Shown: one piece after another, positions 1 to 10,595 of the stretch
Layout of the letters: each line of letters starts with the position of its first letter
Numbering within the stretch: position 1 is the stretch's first letter
Source: Escallonia rubra
Lineage: Eukaryota; Streptophyta; Magnoliopsida; Escalloniales; Escalloniaceae
NCBI GenBank assembly: GCA_033065855.1
Contig: JAVXUO010001054.1
Coordinates: 58,455 to 122,454 of the forward strand
Length of the DNA: 64,000 nucleotides
Reading direction: 5' to 3'
The notes under the pieces: generated by a model
The model's input: only the letters and a program-made list of their open reading frames with translations
Databases searched by the model: none
Told to the model about the DNA's origin: nothing
Made by a program: the position numbers and the translations under genes

Positions 1-68
1 GGAGTGGTGAGGCTCACTAGGAAATTGAGAATGAACAGAAAGCAGATACATAGTCTTGGAGAGTCCAT
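1..68 (-). CDS. CRK receptor-like kinase, 5' end of exon 1 (cut by window edge)
   Basis: The first 68 bases, read on the minus strand, are the start of a CRK gene: an ATG at 66-68 followed by a hydrophobic signal peptide beginning MDSPRLCICF. The stretch matches the start of the intact gene at 21531-25293 almost base for base (position 1 corresponds to about 25226). The rest of the gene lies left of the window. The family encodes secretory-pathway receptor kinases of the plasma membrane. That this copy is intact cannot be judged from 22 codons. Its upstream DNA (69-7910) is a near-copy of the DNA upstream of the 25.3-kb gene, so the two belong to the same B-type series. Confidence 0.85.
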   Translation of the reverse strand, partial: MDSPRLCICFLFILNFLVSLTT

Positions 69-190
69 GCTCTCGATCCCTCTGTTTGCTCACAGAAAGC
101 AGGTAGATATTAATATGCACTCAAGACACGCAATTGGGACCCGTTTTCTTGACTGGTACAACTTTGTGACTTTTCGAACTAATAAAGACG

Positions 191-233
191 TTGACCATGA
201 CCTACATCTCTATATATAATAAAGACGTTGACC
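191..233. promoter_or_regulatory. Pair of W-box motifs upstream of the first CRK
   Basis: TTGACC occurs at 191-196 and 228-233, each inside the repeated phrase AATAAAGACGTTGACC, about 125-165 bp before the ATG at 68. A TATATATA stretch lies between them. TTGACC/T is the core bound by WRKY factors, and CRK genes are known WRKY and salicylate targets. That these sites act here is inference. Confidence 0.45.
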
Positions 234-889
234 GTGAAATTTCGTAAGCTTAGTTGGTGTGACTTTTCTGTGCTTTCATACCACTATTTTATAAGTTGAA
301 GACAAGGAAATGGATATTGATCATGACGTGAGTGGTTAAGGACAAGCCAGGTTGAATTCCACCGTTGACCATGATGACTTACATCTATATATTTCCCGTG
401 CTCTTCTTTCTTTATGGTAAAATTATATATGCACCGTGATTCTTTACTTTGATTTATTATTAAAAATTCGTAATTGTTGTTGCCATAATTTTAGTTTACC
501 TTATATGAGTAGAAAACTAATTCTACACTTCTAAAACGCTACCTAATCAATGTATCAACATATTAGGACTTAATTTTGAGTATTAACACCTCAAAAAAAA
601 AAACTTTATGATAACAAATAAACACTCAAAAATACAAAAAATGTAAACTAGTTTTAAAAATTAAGCCATATCACTTTGTTTATATTCAAAAGATCTTTTT
701 GTAAATTATTTATTTTGATTTCATACATGATTTTTGTATTTTACATTTTGAGATTTTTATTTTATTTTAAAAGTGTTTTTACTTGTTAGTAGTAAAAGTT
801 ATTTATATGTTGGTATATTGAAAGGTAAAAATGAAAATTGGTTTTAATTATTAGGTTATAAGTCGATGATCGGACTGTCATAAAAAATT
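234..889. other. CRK upstream spacer, no gene seen
   Basis: AT-rich spacer. Positions 234-420 match 25480-25640 upstream of the next B-type CRK and about 58250-58400 upstream of the third. I see no coding sequence or RNA gene. The part from about 420 to 1245 is absent from the 25-kb copy, where the sequence jumps directly to the equivalent of 1251. Confidence 0.5.
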
Positions 890-1700
890 ATAGTTGAGAG
901 TGATGATGCATGTGTGACTTTAGTAAGTTGAAGTTTTAAAAGTACTTTTGATGTATTAGTAGTGAAAATTAAGACCTTATATGTTAGTATATTAAATAGG
1001 TAGTGTAAATAGGTAGTATATTAAAGAGTCATCAAACATTTGTAACCTTTTCAAAGAAAAGGTTTTTAAAGTACTTTTTCAGGTGTTAGTATTGAAAATT
1101 AAGACATTATATGTTAGTATAATGAATATATAGAGTTCAAGAAGGTGCATAATTGATTTTCTACTCTTATAAAGTTTAGTAAAATTATATCAATAATACC
1201 TGCGAATTTTTAATGATAAATTATAGTAAGAGTCATGATGCATGCGTGACTTTAATAAATAGAGGTTTTAAAGTAATTTTGGAATGTAAGTAGTGATAAT
1301 TAAGACCTTGAATGTTAGTATATTGAATATGTAGAGTTTTAGATGGTGCGAAATCGGTTTTCTACTTCTATAAAGTTAAGTGAAATTATGTCAATAATAC
1401 ATGTGAAATTTTTTAACAATAAGTTATAGTAATAAGTCATGATGCTTTTAAAGTATTTTTGAGGTGTTAGTAGTGAAAATTAAGACCTTATATGTAAGTA
1501 TATTGAATATGTAGAGTTTTAGAAGATGCATAATTAGTTTTTTCTCTTGTAAAGGTTATTAAAATTATGTCAATAATACATGCGAATTTTTTAATAATAA
1601 ATTATAGTAAAGAGTCATGGTACATGTGTGTCTCTAATAAGTAAAAGTGAGAAATAAATGTGATATCAAAATAAAGAGTCATGATGCATATATATCTCTA
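890..1700. repeat. Degenerate tandem repeat, about 4 units of 170-220 bp
   Basis: The unit runs roughly from GTCATGATGCATG through 'tttaaagta..tttttg', 'gtgaaaattaagacctt', 'atgttagtatattgaat', 'tagagtttt' and 'tcaataatacatgcgaa', and recurs from about 898, 1060, 1235 and 1440. The equivalent region at 25683-26170 keeps only the last units, so copy number differs between duplicates. No coding potential. Confidence 0.7.
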
Positions 1701-3310
1701 ATAAGTAGAAGTGAAAAATGTATATGATATCAAAACAAACGGGATGACGTGTCCTATAAGTAAAAAGTGATGATGTGTCACAAAATTAAAAGAGGTAAAA
1801 AAGGTAAAAGAACACTAAAAAAAACTTATGTGCATGTCGCCTCCACAACGCACAATGCTTTGTCTATTATATATTTATATATGTATGATATAGATTGGAA
1901 ATGTCCTCCTTGAATTTTACCATGATGGAAAGTTTTCCTCTTTGGCTGTACTTGTAACCGAGAAGATCGTTAAGATTGAAAAACTTTTATAACGTCGTCA
2001 GTCTATGATCGAATTAGAACGACATGAAAAGTTTTTTTTTATCCGCCCTTACTCGAAAAATTGTTTGCCCAGATATGATTTGAATAAATCATATGATGAG
2101 TAATGACTACAGAGACACATCACTTAATTTGAATCGTTTAAATGTAAAATAAAAAATAGGCTTAATTTGCGCCAAAAGCAAACAATTTGTACAAGTTTTC
2201 TTGACCTAGGAAGCACGGGTTGTCTTGTGGAAAAAAAAAAGTAAGTTGACTGAAAAATGGGTCATGTTCACACGCTGGTTCCCACTATTGACAACTTTGT
2301 GACTTTCCCGTGCTTTCATTCCACCATTTCCCGTGCTTTCATTCCACCATTTCACCTTTAAATGTTAAAGGTGAAGTTTTCTAACTGTTAGGCCATAAGC
2401 TCACTATCACACTATCAAAAATTATTTTGAGTGGAGACCAAAGCAAATATATTAAACATTTAAGGGACAAAAGAATAAAGGTGGGTCAATTGTTAAAGTT
2501 ATCATGTTTTTTGTTAAAAAAACGAATGCAACTTTAAAGACGAAAAAGTACAAAGGTACTCCATTACTTACTTAGAGCATTTATATTTACACCGACTAGC
2601 CACCAGCACAGATGACAAGTAGCATATTTTCTTTAATACTGAATTTTTTCTAAGTTGATGGTTGAGCTACATTCTTAGCCATTTGATTATTCTCAACGTC
2701 AAATGTCTTTTAATTATTATTCTATAACCACTTTAGTCATTATTGTGAAGTTCTATTGTTAAATGTAAATATCATTCTTTAATTTGTTTATAAGCTGGCT
2801 ATCAAACTAATTATGAAGAATGAGCTAGTTCTTTACCTGTTTTTATTTTATTTTATTATTATTCTTTTGTTTCTTTTGGGGTTAGGGACTATGATCCAAG
2901 TTCAGTTGGTTACTTTCTTGTGTTCTACTGTGCGGTGGAATCGGAAGTTATTTTGGGTGAGGCTAAAGCAAGTTTATTAAGCATTTAAGGGGCCACAAGA
3001 GTGAAGCTGCGTGAATTGTTAAAGTTGTTTTACAACGGTAATTTCATTACGTACTTGATAAAAGTTGTACAGTATTAAGAAAATCAACTGCTAGATACCA
3101 TTCTCTTATTATAAAAAAAAAACAGCTTGATACAACATACTCAAAGTATAATATTAGTTCATTTTTCTTGGTCGTCTTAGAGTTGTTTCGACGTGATTGA
3201 TCATTTACGCATGGAGGTTTTGGTAGACTAAGTGTTACTTTGAAATTGGTCGTAAGAAAATGTCAAGTTTGGAAGGATTGAGGTACGTTAACACTTGGTG
3301 AATCTGGATA
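1701..3310. other. CRK upstream spacer with a repeated module
   Basis: No gene seen. The spacer is collinear with 26160-27767. It contains two copies (about 2370-2510 and 2780-3030) of a module that reads 'aagttttctaa..ttaggc.ataagct', a poly-T stretch, 'gggtcagg.actatgatc', then 'aagttattttgggtgga...aagcaaatatatt'. The same module recurs at 20160-20300, 20560-20730, 26820-26960, 27240-27500, 31080-31150, 52110-52320, 52570-52760 and 58540-58730, near the B-type genes. Confidence 0.5.
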
Positions 3311-3318
3311 GATAATGG

Positions 3319-5278
3319 TAGAGGTGGCAAACTGAGTTGGGTGCGTGGGTGGGTGGGGGTTGGGGGTCCGATTTAAATGGGTGACTTATCCAATTAGACC
3401 CATTTAATTGTGGGTTAATTGGGTCATGTATTAAGTGGGTTGGTTTCACCCATCAAACCATAATGACACATAAAAGTTAGGTTAATATCCTCGACTCTAT
3501 CCTCATCTTCATCAATCTGATTTGCAGACCACCATCAAAACGCCACCACTATTCCGAATGCCACCACAACCCCACCATCAGACCAGAATATCCATATCCA
3601 CTAAACAGCCCCGCCGCCAGATCAAATATCCATATTCACCACTTTGAACAGCCCTCCCAGCAGACTTGAACATCCACATCCACCAGTACATCCTTGTGTG
3701 GCTGCTACCACGCCATTACGTCAACGACCACCACCATCACTCCCAATGTTACCGCCCCTGCCTCCATTTGAACCACCCATCAGTACATTGGAGATAATTA
3801 TTACCCTCAAAGCTCAGATCTAAAATTGATCCGAGTCTAGATGGCTCTGAATCTAGAATCTTGCTCGAGGTCTTATCGAATTTTTTTACAGATAATAAGT
3901 TTGAAGCTTCTGGAGGGAGGACAGTTCTTGGTTGTGGGTGGTTTCCTATTTTTTTTTTTGTGGCAACAGGTGATGAGGACGACAGAGTGTTCCGGCATGG
4001 GATGACGGTTGCGCTGGCTGGTCGCGAGTGGTCGACGATCTTGTCGTTCTTAGGAGTTATCCTCACACTTAACTTAAATAGTTTCATGTGCACCTAGGGC
4101 TGTATACGAACCGAGTTCGAGCCGAACATGAGTGTGTTTGAACTCGGTTCGTTTATATTTTGGCATGTTTGAGCTCGGCTCGAGTTTGTTAAAAGTGAAA
4201 ACATCCATGTTCGAACTCGGCTCGAGTTTGTGACGATGAAACTCGGGCTCGACTCGTTCAATTCGTTTAACAATACAAGCTGAACTCGAAAGTACACATG
4301 TAGAAGATACAATGAGGGATATGAAATAAAAACACAGTAAAAAAAAGATCTCGATCGATTGGTGATGAAGACATATACAACGGGTTGATGCTCTGCACGC
4401 CCCTGACTTTGCAAATTTGCAGCTCGGAGACATGACTTTGCGGCTTTGTAGCTTAAATCAGGCGACGTAGGCTGAATCTGGCGACGGGCAGATGCCGACA
4501 GTGAAGATAGGTAACACGATCTGTGTGTGAGGGTCAGAGAGGGGAGAGGGCAAATGATGTTTGACTGTTCGAGTATCTGAGAGAAGGAGGCGGCGTGGGC
4601 AGTGTCTAGCTGACGGCGTGGGGTGTGGTCTCCTCGGCGGTGTGCCTGTGATGACCGACGACTACTTGTATATTGATGTCTGATGAGTGATGAGAGAGGG
4701 GGCACGACTGTACAGGTGTGATGAAGGAGGGGGCAAGGGTGTGAACTGTGGAGTCTCTCTCTGATGAGACGAGGAAAACCCACATCTGGAGAGAGGAAGT
4801 ATTTGGACCTCATGCTTCCACGTCCCTACACACTTCCCAATGCAGAGATATTTTTGTGTAGGTCTTAATATATACTACAAATTGTAAATGAACCGATGTT
4901 CTTTTAAAACTCGGCTCGTGTTCGGCTCGTTAAGTAAACGAGCCCTCTTGTTCACGAACATAAATAAACAAACATCATTATGTTCAAACTCGGCTCGTTT
5001 AATAAACGAGCCTTAAAATTGTGTGTTCAGTTCACCTATTACATGAACGAACATAAACGAGTTTTAAAGAGAACGAACATCGAGCTATTCGTGAACAACT
5101 CGGTTCATTTACAGCCCTATGTGCACCCCCACTTAAAACCCATTTAAACCAATGAGTTATTGGGTTGTAAAATAGTTGACCCATTAAGACCCAATTAATT
5201 AAATGGATGGGTTTGGGTGGCATTTAATCGGGTGATTTTGGGTGGGTTAATGGTTTTAGGTTGTAATTGACACCCTTA
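3319..5278. mobile_element. hAT-type non-autonomous transposon (copy 1)
   Basis: The ends are TAGAGGTGGCAA at 3319 and, reverse-complemented, TAAGGGTGTCAA at 5278, an imperfect terminal inverted repeat. An identical 8-bp target duplication GATAATGG flanks it (3311-3318 and 5279-5286), as expected for hAT. The 1960-bp element has no transposase. It contains 'gtgggtgggtt' and 'gacccatttaattg' sub-repeats near both ends and a second hAT (4095-5119). A second copy with the same target duplication sits at 27776-29908, so the insertion predates the segmental duplication. Apparent reading frames inside it look non-genic. Confidence 0.8.
4095..5119. mobile_element. hAT-type transposon nested in the 3319-5278 element
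   Basis: The ends are TAGGGCTGTATACGAACCGAG and the inverse of CTCGGTTCATTTACAGCCCTA, flanked by the identical 8-bp duplication TGTGCACC (4087-4094 and 5120-5127). The 1025-bp body carries many subterminal repeats of the type 'aactcggctcg' and 'ttcgaactcgg' and no recognisable transposase. A long open frame on the minus strand (4094-4813) is low-complexity and has no domain I recognise. The sister copy at 28586-29748 is about 140 bp longer. Confidence 0.8.
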
Positions 5279-5286
5279 GATAATGG

Positions 5287-7779
5287 GTACCAAGTGAAGG
5301 ATGTGATATCTCTGTACGCTTAGTTTTTTGTGGCTTTAATCTTTGCATGATGTGGATCCTGAACGTGCTTAAACTGTCATGAATTTACTTATTGTAATAA
5401 AAAGATTGTAGGAAAAATTGAATTTTTTTTTTAGTACATATCTATTCACATAAATTGGATTCTCCAAGCAAGAAATCAAACTAGTTGAAGCGAAATTTCT
5501 AACAAAATTTGTCGTGATGCAAGGACAAAAATTTCTATGAAATGATTCCAATGAAACACACTAGCAGATGAAACTCGAGAAGGCTAATTTGATTTTGTAC
5601 AAGCAAAATCTCGGTAGATTTGAAGTACTTCTTATTGACATCCTAGTCAACATGAACATATGATCAAGAAATAAAAGGAAGCTAACAAACTCTTAGCATG
5701 GTAGACATTTTAGGTACTATCTAAAGCACTCTCTTTGCTTTCGTTTTCACTTCTTTTGACAACTACTATAATACAGAATCTATAGCATGACAAAAAACAA
5801 GCAAAATCTTGATAGATTTTAAGTACTTCTTATTGACATCCTATTCAACATGAACATATGATCAAGAAATAAAAGGAAGCTAACAAACTCTTAGCATAGT
5901 AGACATCTTAGGTACGATCTAGACCACTCGCTTTGCTTTCGCTTTCACTTCTTTTGACAACGACTATAACACATAATCTGTTAATGCATGTTCCAGTAAA
6001 GTAGAGGACACACAAGGCATACCATGTTAGATTTGAGTAAAAATTAGCTCAGAGCTACTTGGATCTGCCATAAAATGTTCTTTTCAAATTACTCCTCATT
6101 GATTTTCACATGGAAGTCAATGTTTGATCAAGAAATAACCGGAAGCTAACCAATTCCTTACCAGATTTTCCATCGTAGATGCATGACTTGCCAGATAGAT
6201 GTACGTATGCTGCCATTTACAGTTGTTCAACAAAATGAACATAAGAAACGAGATAGTGAATACGATCGGGAAAAATGATGAGACGGGGATGCAAATATGG
6301 TCTACACAATTATATGTCTATATTCAAGCACATTTGCCTAAAAGATGGAAGACAATCATACAAAGAGACTTTCCGTTCGTGACAAGCTGCATATTAGTTC
6401 TTACTACTCCCACGTACAATAAAATAATGAGCAAATACAAACTGCCTATTATCATCTAAATTTTTGAAGGATTCAAGTGACCAAAATGTTGGAGAGACAG
6501 GAAGGGTTGTACCTCGATTTGACATCTTCAATTCACAAATCAGATATAAAAATGGGGCTACGACATTGTACACTAAAAGGTCGCCCCCTTTGGTTTCATG
6601 TTTCACAGATTATGATATGAGTCAAACCTTTTTTGCCAAGTTGCTACATAAATAGGTACGAGTAAACATTGGAAAAAGAAAGAGTGAGGGTAGTTTATAT
6701 CAAGAAATTTCAGAATGATATGATAAGGATATATGAAACAATTTAGAAGATGAAAGCAAAACGGTAAAAGGATGAATGTATTGGGAAAAAAACCAATGGC
6801 ATAGTCCCTTATCATTAAAACTACTGAAGGAACTAATCGTTCATATGCCTTTTGCATTACTTTAAATTACCAATGACACCATAGTGGTGCTCTAGTTTGG
6901 TAGCAGAATTAATTTGCCATCCCTTTAAAACCATCCTCAATAATACTAAATAACTATGTTACCTATCTAGAGGAACATGTGAAATGTAATCCCTTCCTTT
7001 TTAATTCCCAAATTATGCATTCTCCGCTTTTGGTCTTGGCATATCATCAAACATGTAGTGGGCAGGTGCACACCGTCAAGTATGAGATAGTATACTGAGA
7101 AATTCAGGAAGATATCAGTAGATGGCACAATGAAATGGAGGAATTGAAGATTATATGAGTAAAAAAGTTACAAAAATTCAAAGACTTACAAAGATTAATG
7201 CATGGAAACAGAGGAAGAGGACACTCTTTGACTATGGATTTCGTGAGCAACCACAATACCATCCAGGTTAGTGATCCTACAACGCGAAAAGTCAATCAAT
7301 AATCTTGCCCCGATTAACAACTCGTTATTCAGCGTGCTATATGCCGTCCATCTTTTCCGATTTCCGTCTTCCTCTCCTTATTTCTATCTCTCATCGAGTA
7401 ATCTGGAGATGGAAGTTATTTTGCAATGAAAAACTGCCGGATACATTCCTATTTGGATTCATCAGCTTCGCGAGGGAAAATTGAGGGATGTGTCGTTTCG
7501 TAACATGGGCAAAACATGGTTTCCTTCTTTGGTAATTTTTAAAATGGTGAAGGGCACGTTAGGAAAGCAAATGTGTAGAACAATTCAGTCTTATATTAAA
7601 TTGATATTGATATTAGAGGTACATTCTTACCTATTTGATTTTCACTTTCATTGCTGAGTGTGTTTTACTTGTTATGAAAAGTGAAGTTTTCTAATATTTA
7701 AGCTATAAGCCGATGATACTATTATAAAAAATGGGTTTGTTTTGTTCCTCCTTTTTTTTTTGGGGTCAGGTATTATGAT
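5287..7779. other. Spacer, partly found only in this copy
   Basis: 5287-5720 matches 29917-30340 and 7600-7779 matches 30395-30553. The part between, about 5990-7600, has no counterpart in the 30-kb copy and I do not recognise it. It holds only short frames with no domain. It could be a gene fragment, an unrecognised insertion, or ancestral sequence deleted from the other copy. Confidence 0.4.
5602..5990. repeat. Tandem duplication, 2 units of about 198 bp
   Basis: 'agcaaaatct.g.tagattt.aagtacttcttattgacatcct' through 'cactcttttgacaac.actata' occurs at about 5602-5790 and again at about 5800-5985. A decayed third piece ('gatcaagaaataa.cggaagctaac') lies near 6125-6155. No coding function seen. 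Confidence 0.7.
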
Positions 7780-7910
7780 CTAAGATAGCGTTTGGAAACA
7801 CTTCCAGTTTTGATTTTCTATTTCCAAAAAAACAAAAATTAAAACCAGTTTAATTTTTTTTTTTACAAAAACAAATGGGTGTTTGATTATCCAGTTTTTA
7901 TTTTGAGTTT
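7780..7910. mobile_element. Truncated left end of a MITE
   Basis: The sequence starting TAGCGTTTGGAAACACTTCC matches the left end of the full MITE at 30554-31060 and stops abruptly at about 7910, where Ty1-copia sequence begins. The right end of the MITE is lost. This fixes one breakpoint of the deletion that joined spacer DNA to the copia element. Confidence 0.6.
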
Positions 7911-7911
7911 A

Positions 7912-9699
7912 AGAGACAAGGAGCAGTATGTTTTCTATCCAATCGATACTGATAGAAAAGAGGTAGAAGAATAATCGATTGAACCTGTGACTCCCTCGAG
8001 TCCTGTATCTCCAATTCAATCGAGTCCATTATCATCATCGGTTGATAGTCCTGTCAAAACAGGACCTCAAGGCAAGAGATCTATGGAGGAGATTTATGAT
8101 GACTTAAACCAGAACCAAAGCATGTTCTGTCTTTTTGCCGATACTGAGCCAATCGATTTTGATGAGGCATCAAGAAGTGAGAAATGGAAGAAGGCCATGA
8201 ATGAAGAGATTGGTGCCATCGAGAAGAATGATACTTGGGAGCTGACGACTCTTCAATCGGGAAAGAAGCCCATTGGTGTAAAATGGGTTTATAAAGTGAA
8301 GAAAATTTCCAAAGGCGAAGTTGAGAGATACAAAGCTAGGCTTGTTGTCAAAGGATACAAGCAAAGGGCTGGAATCGACTATGATGAAGTCTTCGCCCCA
8401 GTCGCTCGATTGGAAACGATACGACTGTTGATATCTCTAGCAGCTTTAAACAAGTGGAAGATCCATCAGATGGATGTGAAGTCAGCTTTCCTTAATGGTT
8501 TTCTTGATGAAGAAGTCTATATCGAACAACCCAAAGGATATGTTGTTCGAGGCCATGAAGACAAAGTGTTAAAGTTGAAAAAGGCCCTATATGGGTTGAA
8601 GCAAGTGCCAAGGGCGTGGACCAGTCGCATCGACAAGTATTTTCAAGAGAGAGACTTTAAGAAATGCCCACATGAGCATGCCCTCTACGTCAAGATGAAT
8701 GGAAAATGTGACATCTTGATAGTCTGTTTATATGTCGATGATTTGATTTTTACTGGCAACAATGTGAAGATGTTTGATGATTTCAAGAAAGAAATGGCCA
8801 AGGAGTTTAAAATGACAGATATCGGTTTGATGTCATATTATCTTGGGATCGAAGTGAAGCAAAGAGACGATGGGATTTTCATCTCGCAAGAAGCTTATGC
8901 AAAAGAAGTTTTCAAGAAGTTCAATATGGAAAATTGCAACCCAATCAGTATCCCCATCGAGGTTGAAATTAAGTTGTCGAGACACGTCAAAGAAGGTCCA
9001 ATCGATCGGACCTTGTTCAGAAGTTTGGTTGGTAGTTTGAGGTATTTGACGTGCACAAGGCCTGATATCCTATTTGCAGTTGGTTATATCAGTCGATATA
9101 TGGAGAATCCAACAACTTATCATTTCAAAGTGGCGAAAAGGATACTTCGGTACCTTAAAGGTACAATTGATCTTGGTATATTTTATCCTGCATCAGGTGA
9201 TATGAAATTAGTGGGATATAGTGACAGTGATTGGGCTAGAGACGTGGATGATCGAAAGAGTACAACTGGATTCGTTTTTTATTTTGGTAAAGCAACATTC
9301 ACATGGACATCAAAGAAGCAATCGATAGTGACTCTATCGACATGTGAAGCTGAATATGCGGCTGCAACTTCAACTATTTGCCATGCGATATGGCTAAGAA
9401 GTTTGCTTAAGGAGCTCAGTTTGATTCAAGATGAATCGACACAGATTTATGTCGATAACAAGTTAGCCATAGCTCTTGCAAAGAATCCAGCCTTTCATGA
9501 TCGAAACAAGCACATCGATACACGGTATCATTTCATCCGTGAGAGCATTGCTAAGAAACAAGTCCAAGTCAAGTTTGTGAAGTCCGAAGATCAAGATACG
9601 GATATTTTCACAAAGCTCCTGAATAGAGAAGTCTTTGAGAAGTTACGGAATCGACTTGGAATTAGAGAATCAAGTTTAAGGGGGCGTGTTGGAAGTTAA
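7912..9699 (+). pseudogene. Copia pol remnant (reverse transcriptase, RNase H)
   Basis: The frame runs from about 7912 to the stop at 9697-9699 but has one in-frame TAA at 7972-7974; the open part after it is about 570 codons. Family features: the copia RT domain (from about 8160, 'KWKKAMNEE...GVKWVYKVK...YKARLVVKGY') with catalytic YVDD at about 8731-8742. RNase H follows (about 9210-9600), with the SDSDWA, CEAEYAA and YVDNKLAIAL blocks. Gag, protease and integrase are absent. The enzymes would copy the element's RNA into DNA. The truncation, the missing 5' LTR and the stop make it non-autonomous. Confidence 0.9.
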
Positions 9700-10052
9700 T
9701 CTTGATTCACAAAGTTATGACAATTGATCAAGACATGAATAAATGAAGAGAAACTGAAAAGTGAAAGGTTTGAGAAGTTATCTTTAGGAGTTAAAAAAGT
9801 CTTTAAATGTCTTAGTATAAATAGGTGTATCACCTAGCTATTTTATAATGTGTGGAAAAGTGAAGTGTGAAAGAGTATTGTAGTAAAAGAAAGAGTGAGT
9901 GAGTTTTATGAAATAGATGTGTTGATTGAGTAAAGAGAAAAATTATTCAAGAGTGTTTCTTCTCTCCACATCCTCCTCCTCTACCATAATACTCTAAAGT
10001 ATTTCCACTGCAAAGATACATTTCACTTATATATAGTGCCCACCACGCAACA
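9687..10052 (+). repeat. 3' LTR of the copia element
   Basis: It starts TGTTGGAAGTTAATC directly after the purine-rich tract 'aagggggcg' and ends ...CCACGCAACA, giving the inverted ends TGTTG/CAACA. A TATA-like 'agtataaatagg' at about 9817 fits an LTR promoter. The pol frame runs a few codons into the LTR, as is common. The right limit is deduced from where CRK exon homology resumes. Confidence 0.7.
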
Positions 10053-10158
10053 AATCCACCCTGCCCAAGCTTATTAGCATCAGAGAAATTATCCGTTGCA
10101 GCTCTTATAGTGCCAAAGTCAAAGTATAAGGACTCTACGGTGCTAATGTCATCGACAA
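10053..10158 (-). pseudogene. CRK exon 3 fragment cut at the glycine loop
   Basis: On the minus strand this reads from the exon-3 acceptor at 10158 through 'DDISTVESLYFDF' and '[17 protein letters not shown]' and stops inside the kinase P-loop, where the copia LTR begins. In intact copies exon 3 continues 'GAVYK' to a GT donor. Exons 4-7 are missing from this side of the junction. The adjacent intron-2 sequence matches that of the 43-kb copy closely. Not functional. Confidence 0.9.
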
Positions 10159-10595
10159 CTTCAACCAAAAAAAAAGAAAGAAGTTATCATGGTCAAATGT
10201 TTAGCCATCTCAAAATTTTCTTGATCATAAGTGGTTACAATTCCTCCGTCTTGAGGACCGAAAAAAAAATACAGCTACAAAGCTTTATATATGACATGTG
10301 AAAAAAATATAAATCAAGAAGTTCGTGCTGGTTGATCTTAAAACAAATTTCTTGACATTGTTGTGCCCATGTAATTATATTTAGCTCCTTGGCAAAAATT
10401 GGCATCCGTTTCACCTTGTTCCCAAGTGGGCTGCACGTGAGGTTCCCAAGTGGAGACCATATGTGTACGAATATATGGGTCTCGCGGGGGAGGTTTAGTG
10501 AAGTTTCTAATGTCAAACCCAACCATATAACTATTTTGTGCAGAAATCCTTGTGTCCTATATGGTCTCTTCGCTAAGTGCTCCGGTTATTACACA
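10159..10595 (-). other. CRK intron 2 relic
   Basis: Nearly identical to 43187-43608, the intron side of exon 3 in the kinase-only copy. Identity stops after 'gctccggttatta' (about 10590 and 43607). No independent gene. Confidence 0.7.

Larger units (their letters stand above)
7911..10052 (+). mobile_element. Ty1-copia retrotransposon, 3' half with 3' LTR
   Basis: The segment holds the reverse transcriptase and RNase H part of a copia polyprotein and one LTR. The left end is not an LTR but a break joined to MITE/spacer sequence. The right end is an LTR terminus ...CGCAACA directly joined to a CRK kinase exon at 10053. No matching target duplication is available because the 5' half and the flank on that side are gone. 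The element therefore inserted into a CRK exon, and its 5' half plus the downstream CRK exons were later deleted. Confidence 0.85.

Noticed and set aside
4094-4813. 240-codon open frame on the minus strand
   Set aside because: It lies inside the nested hAT, is Ser/Arg/His-rich without a domain, overlaps the element's terminal repeats, and is disrupted in the sister copy.
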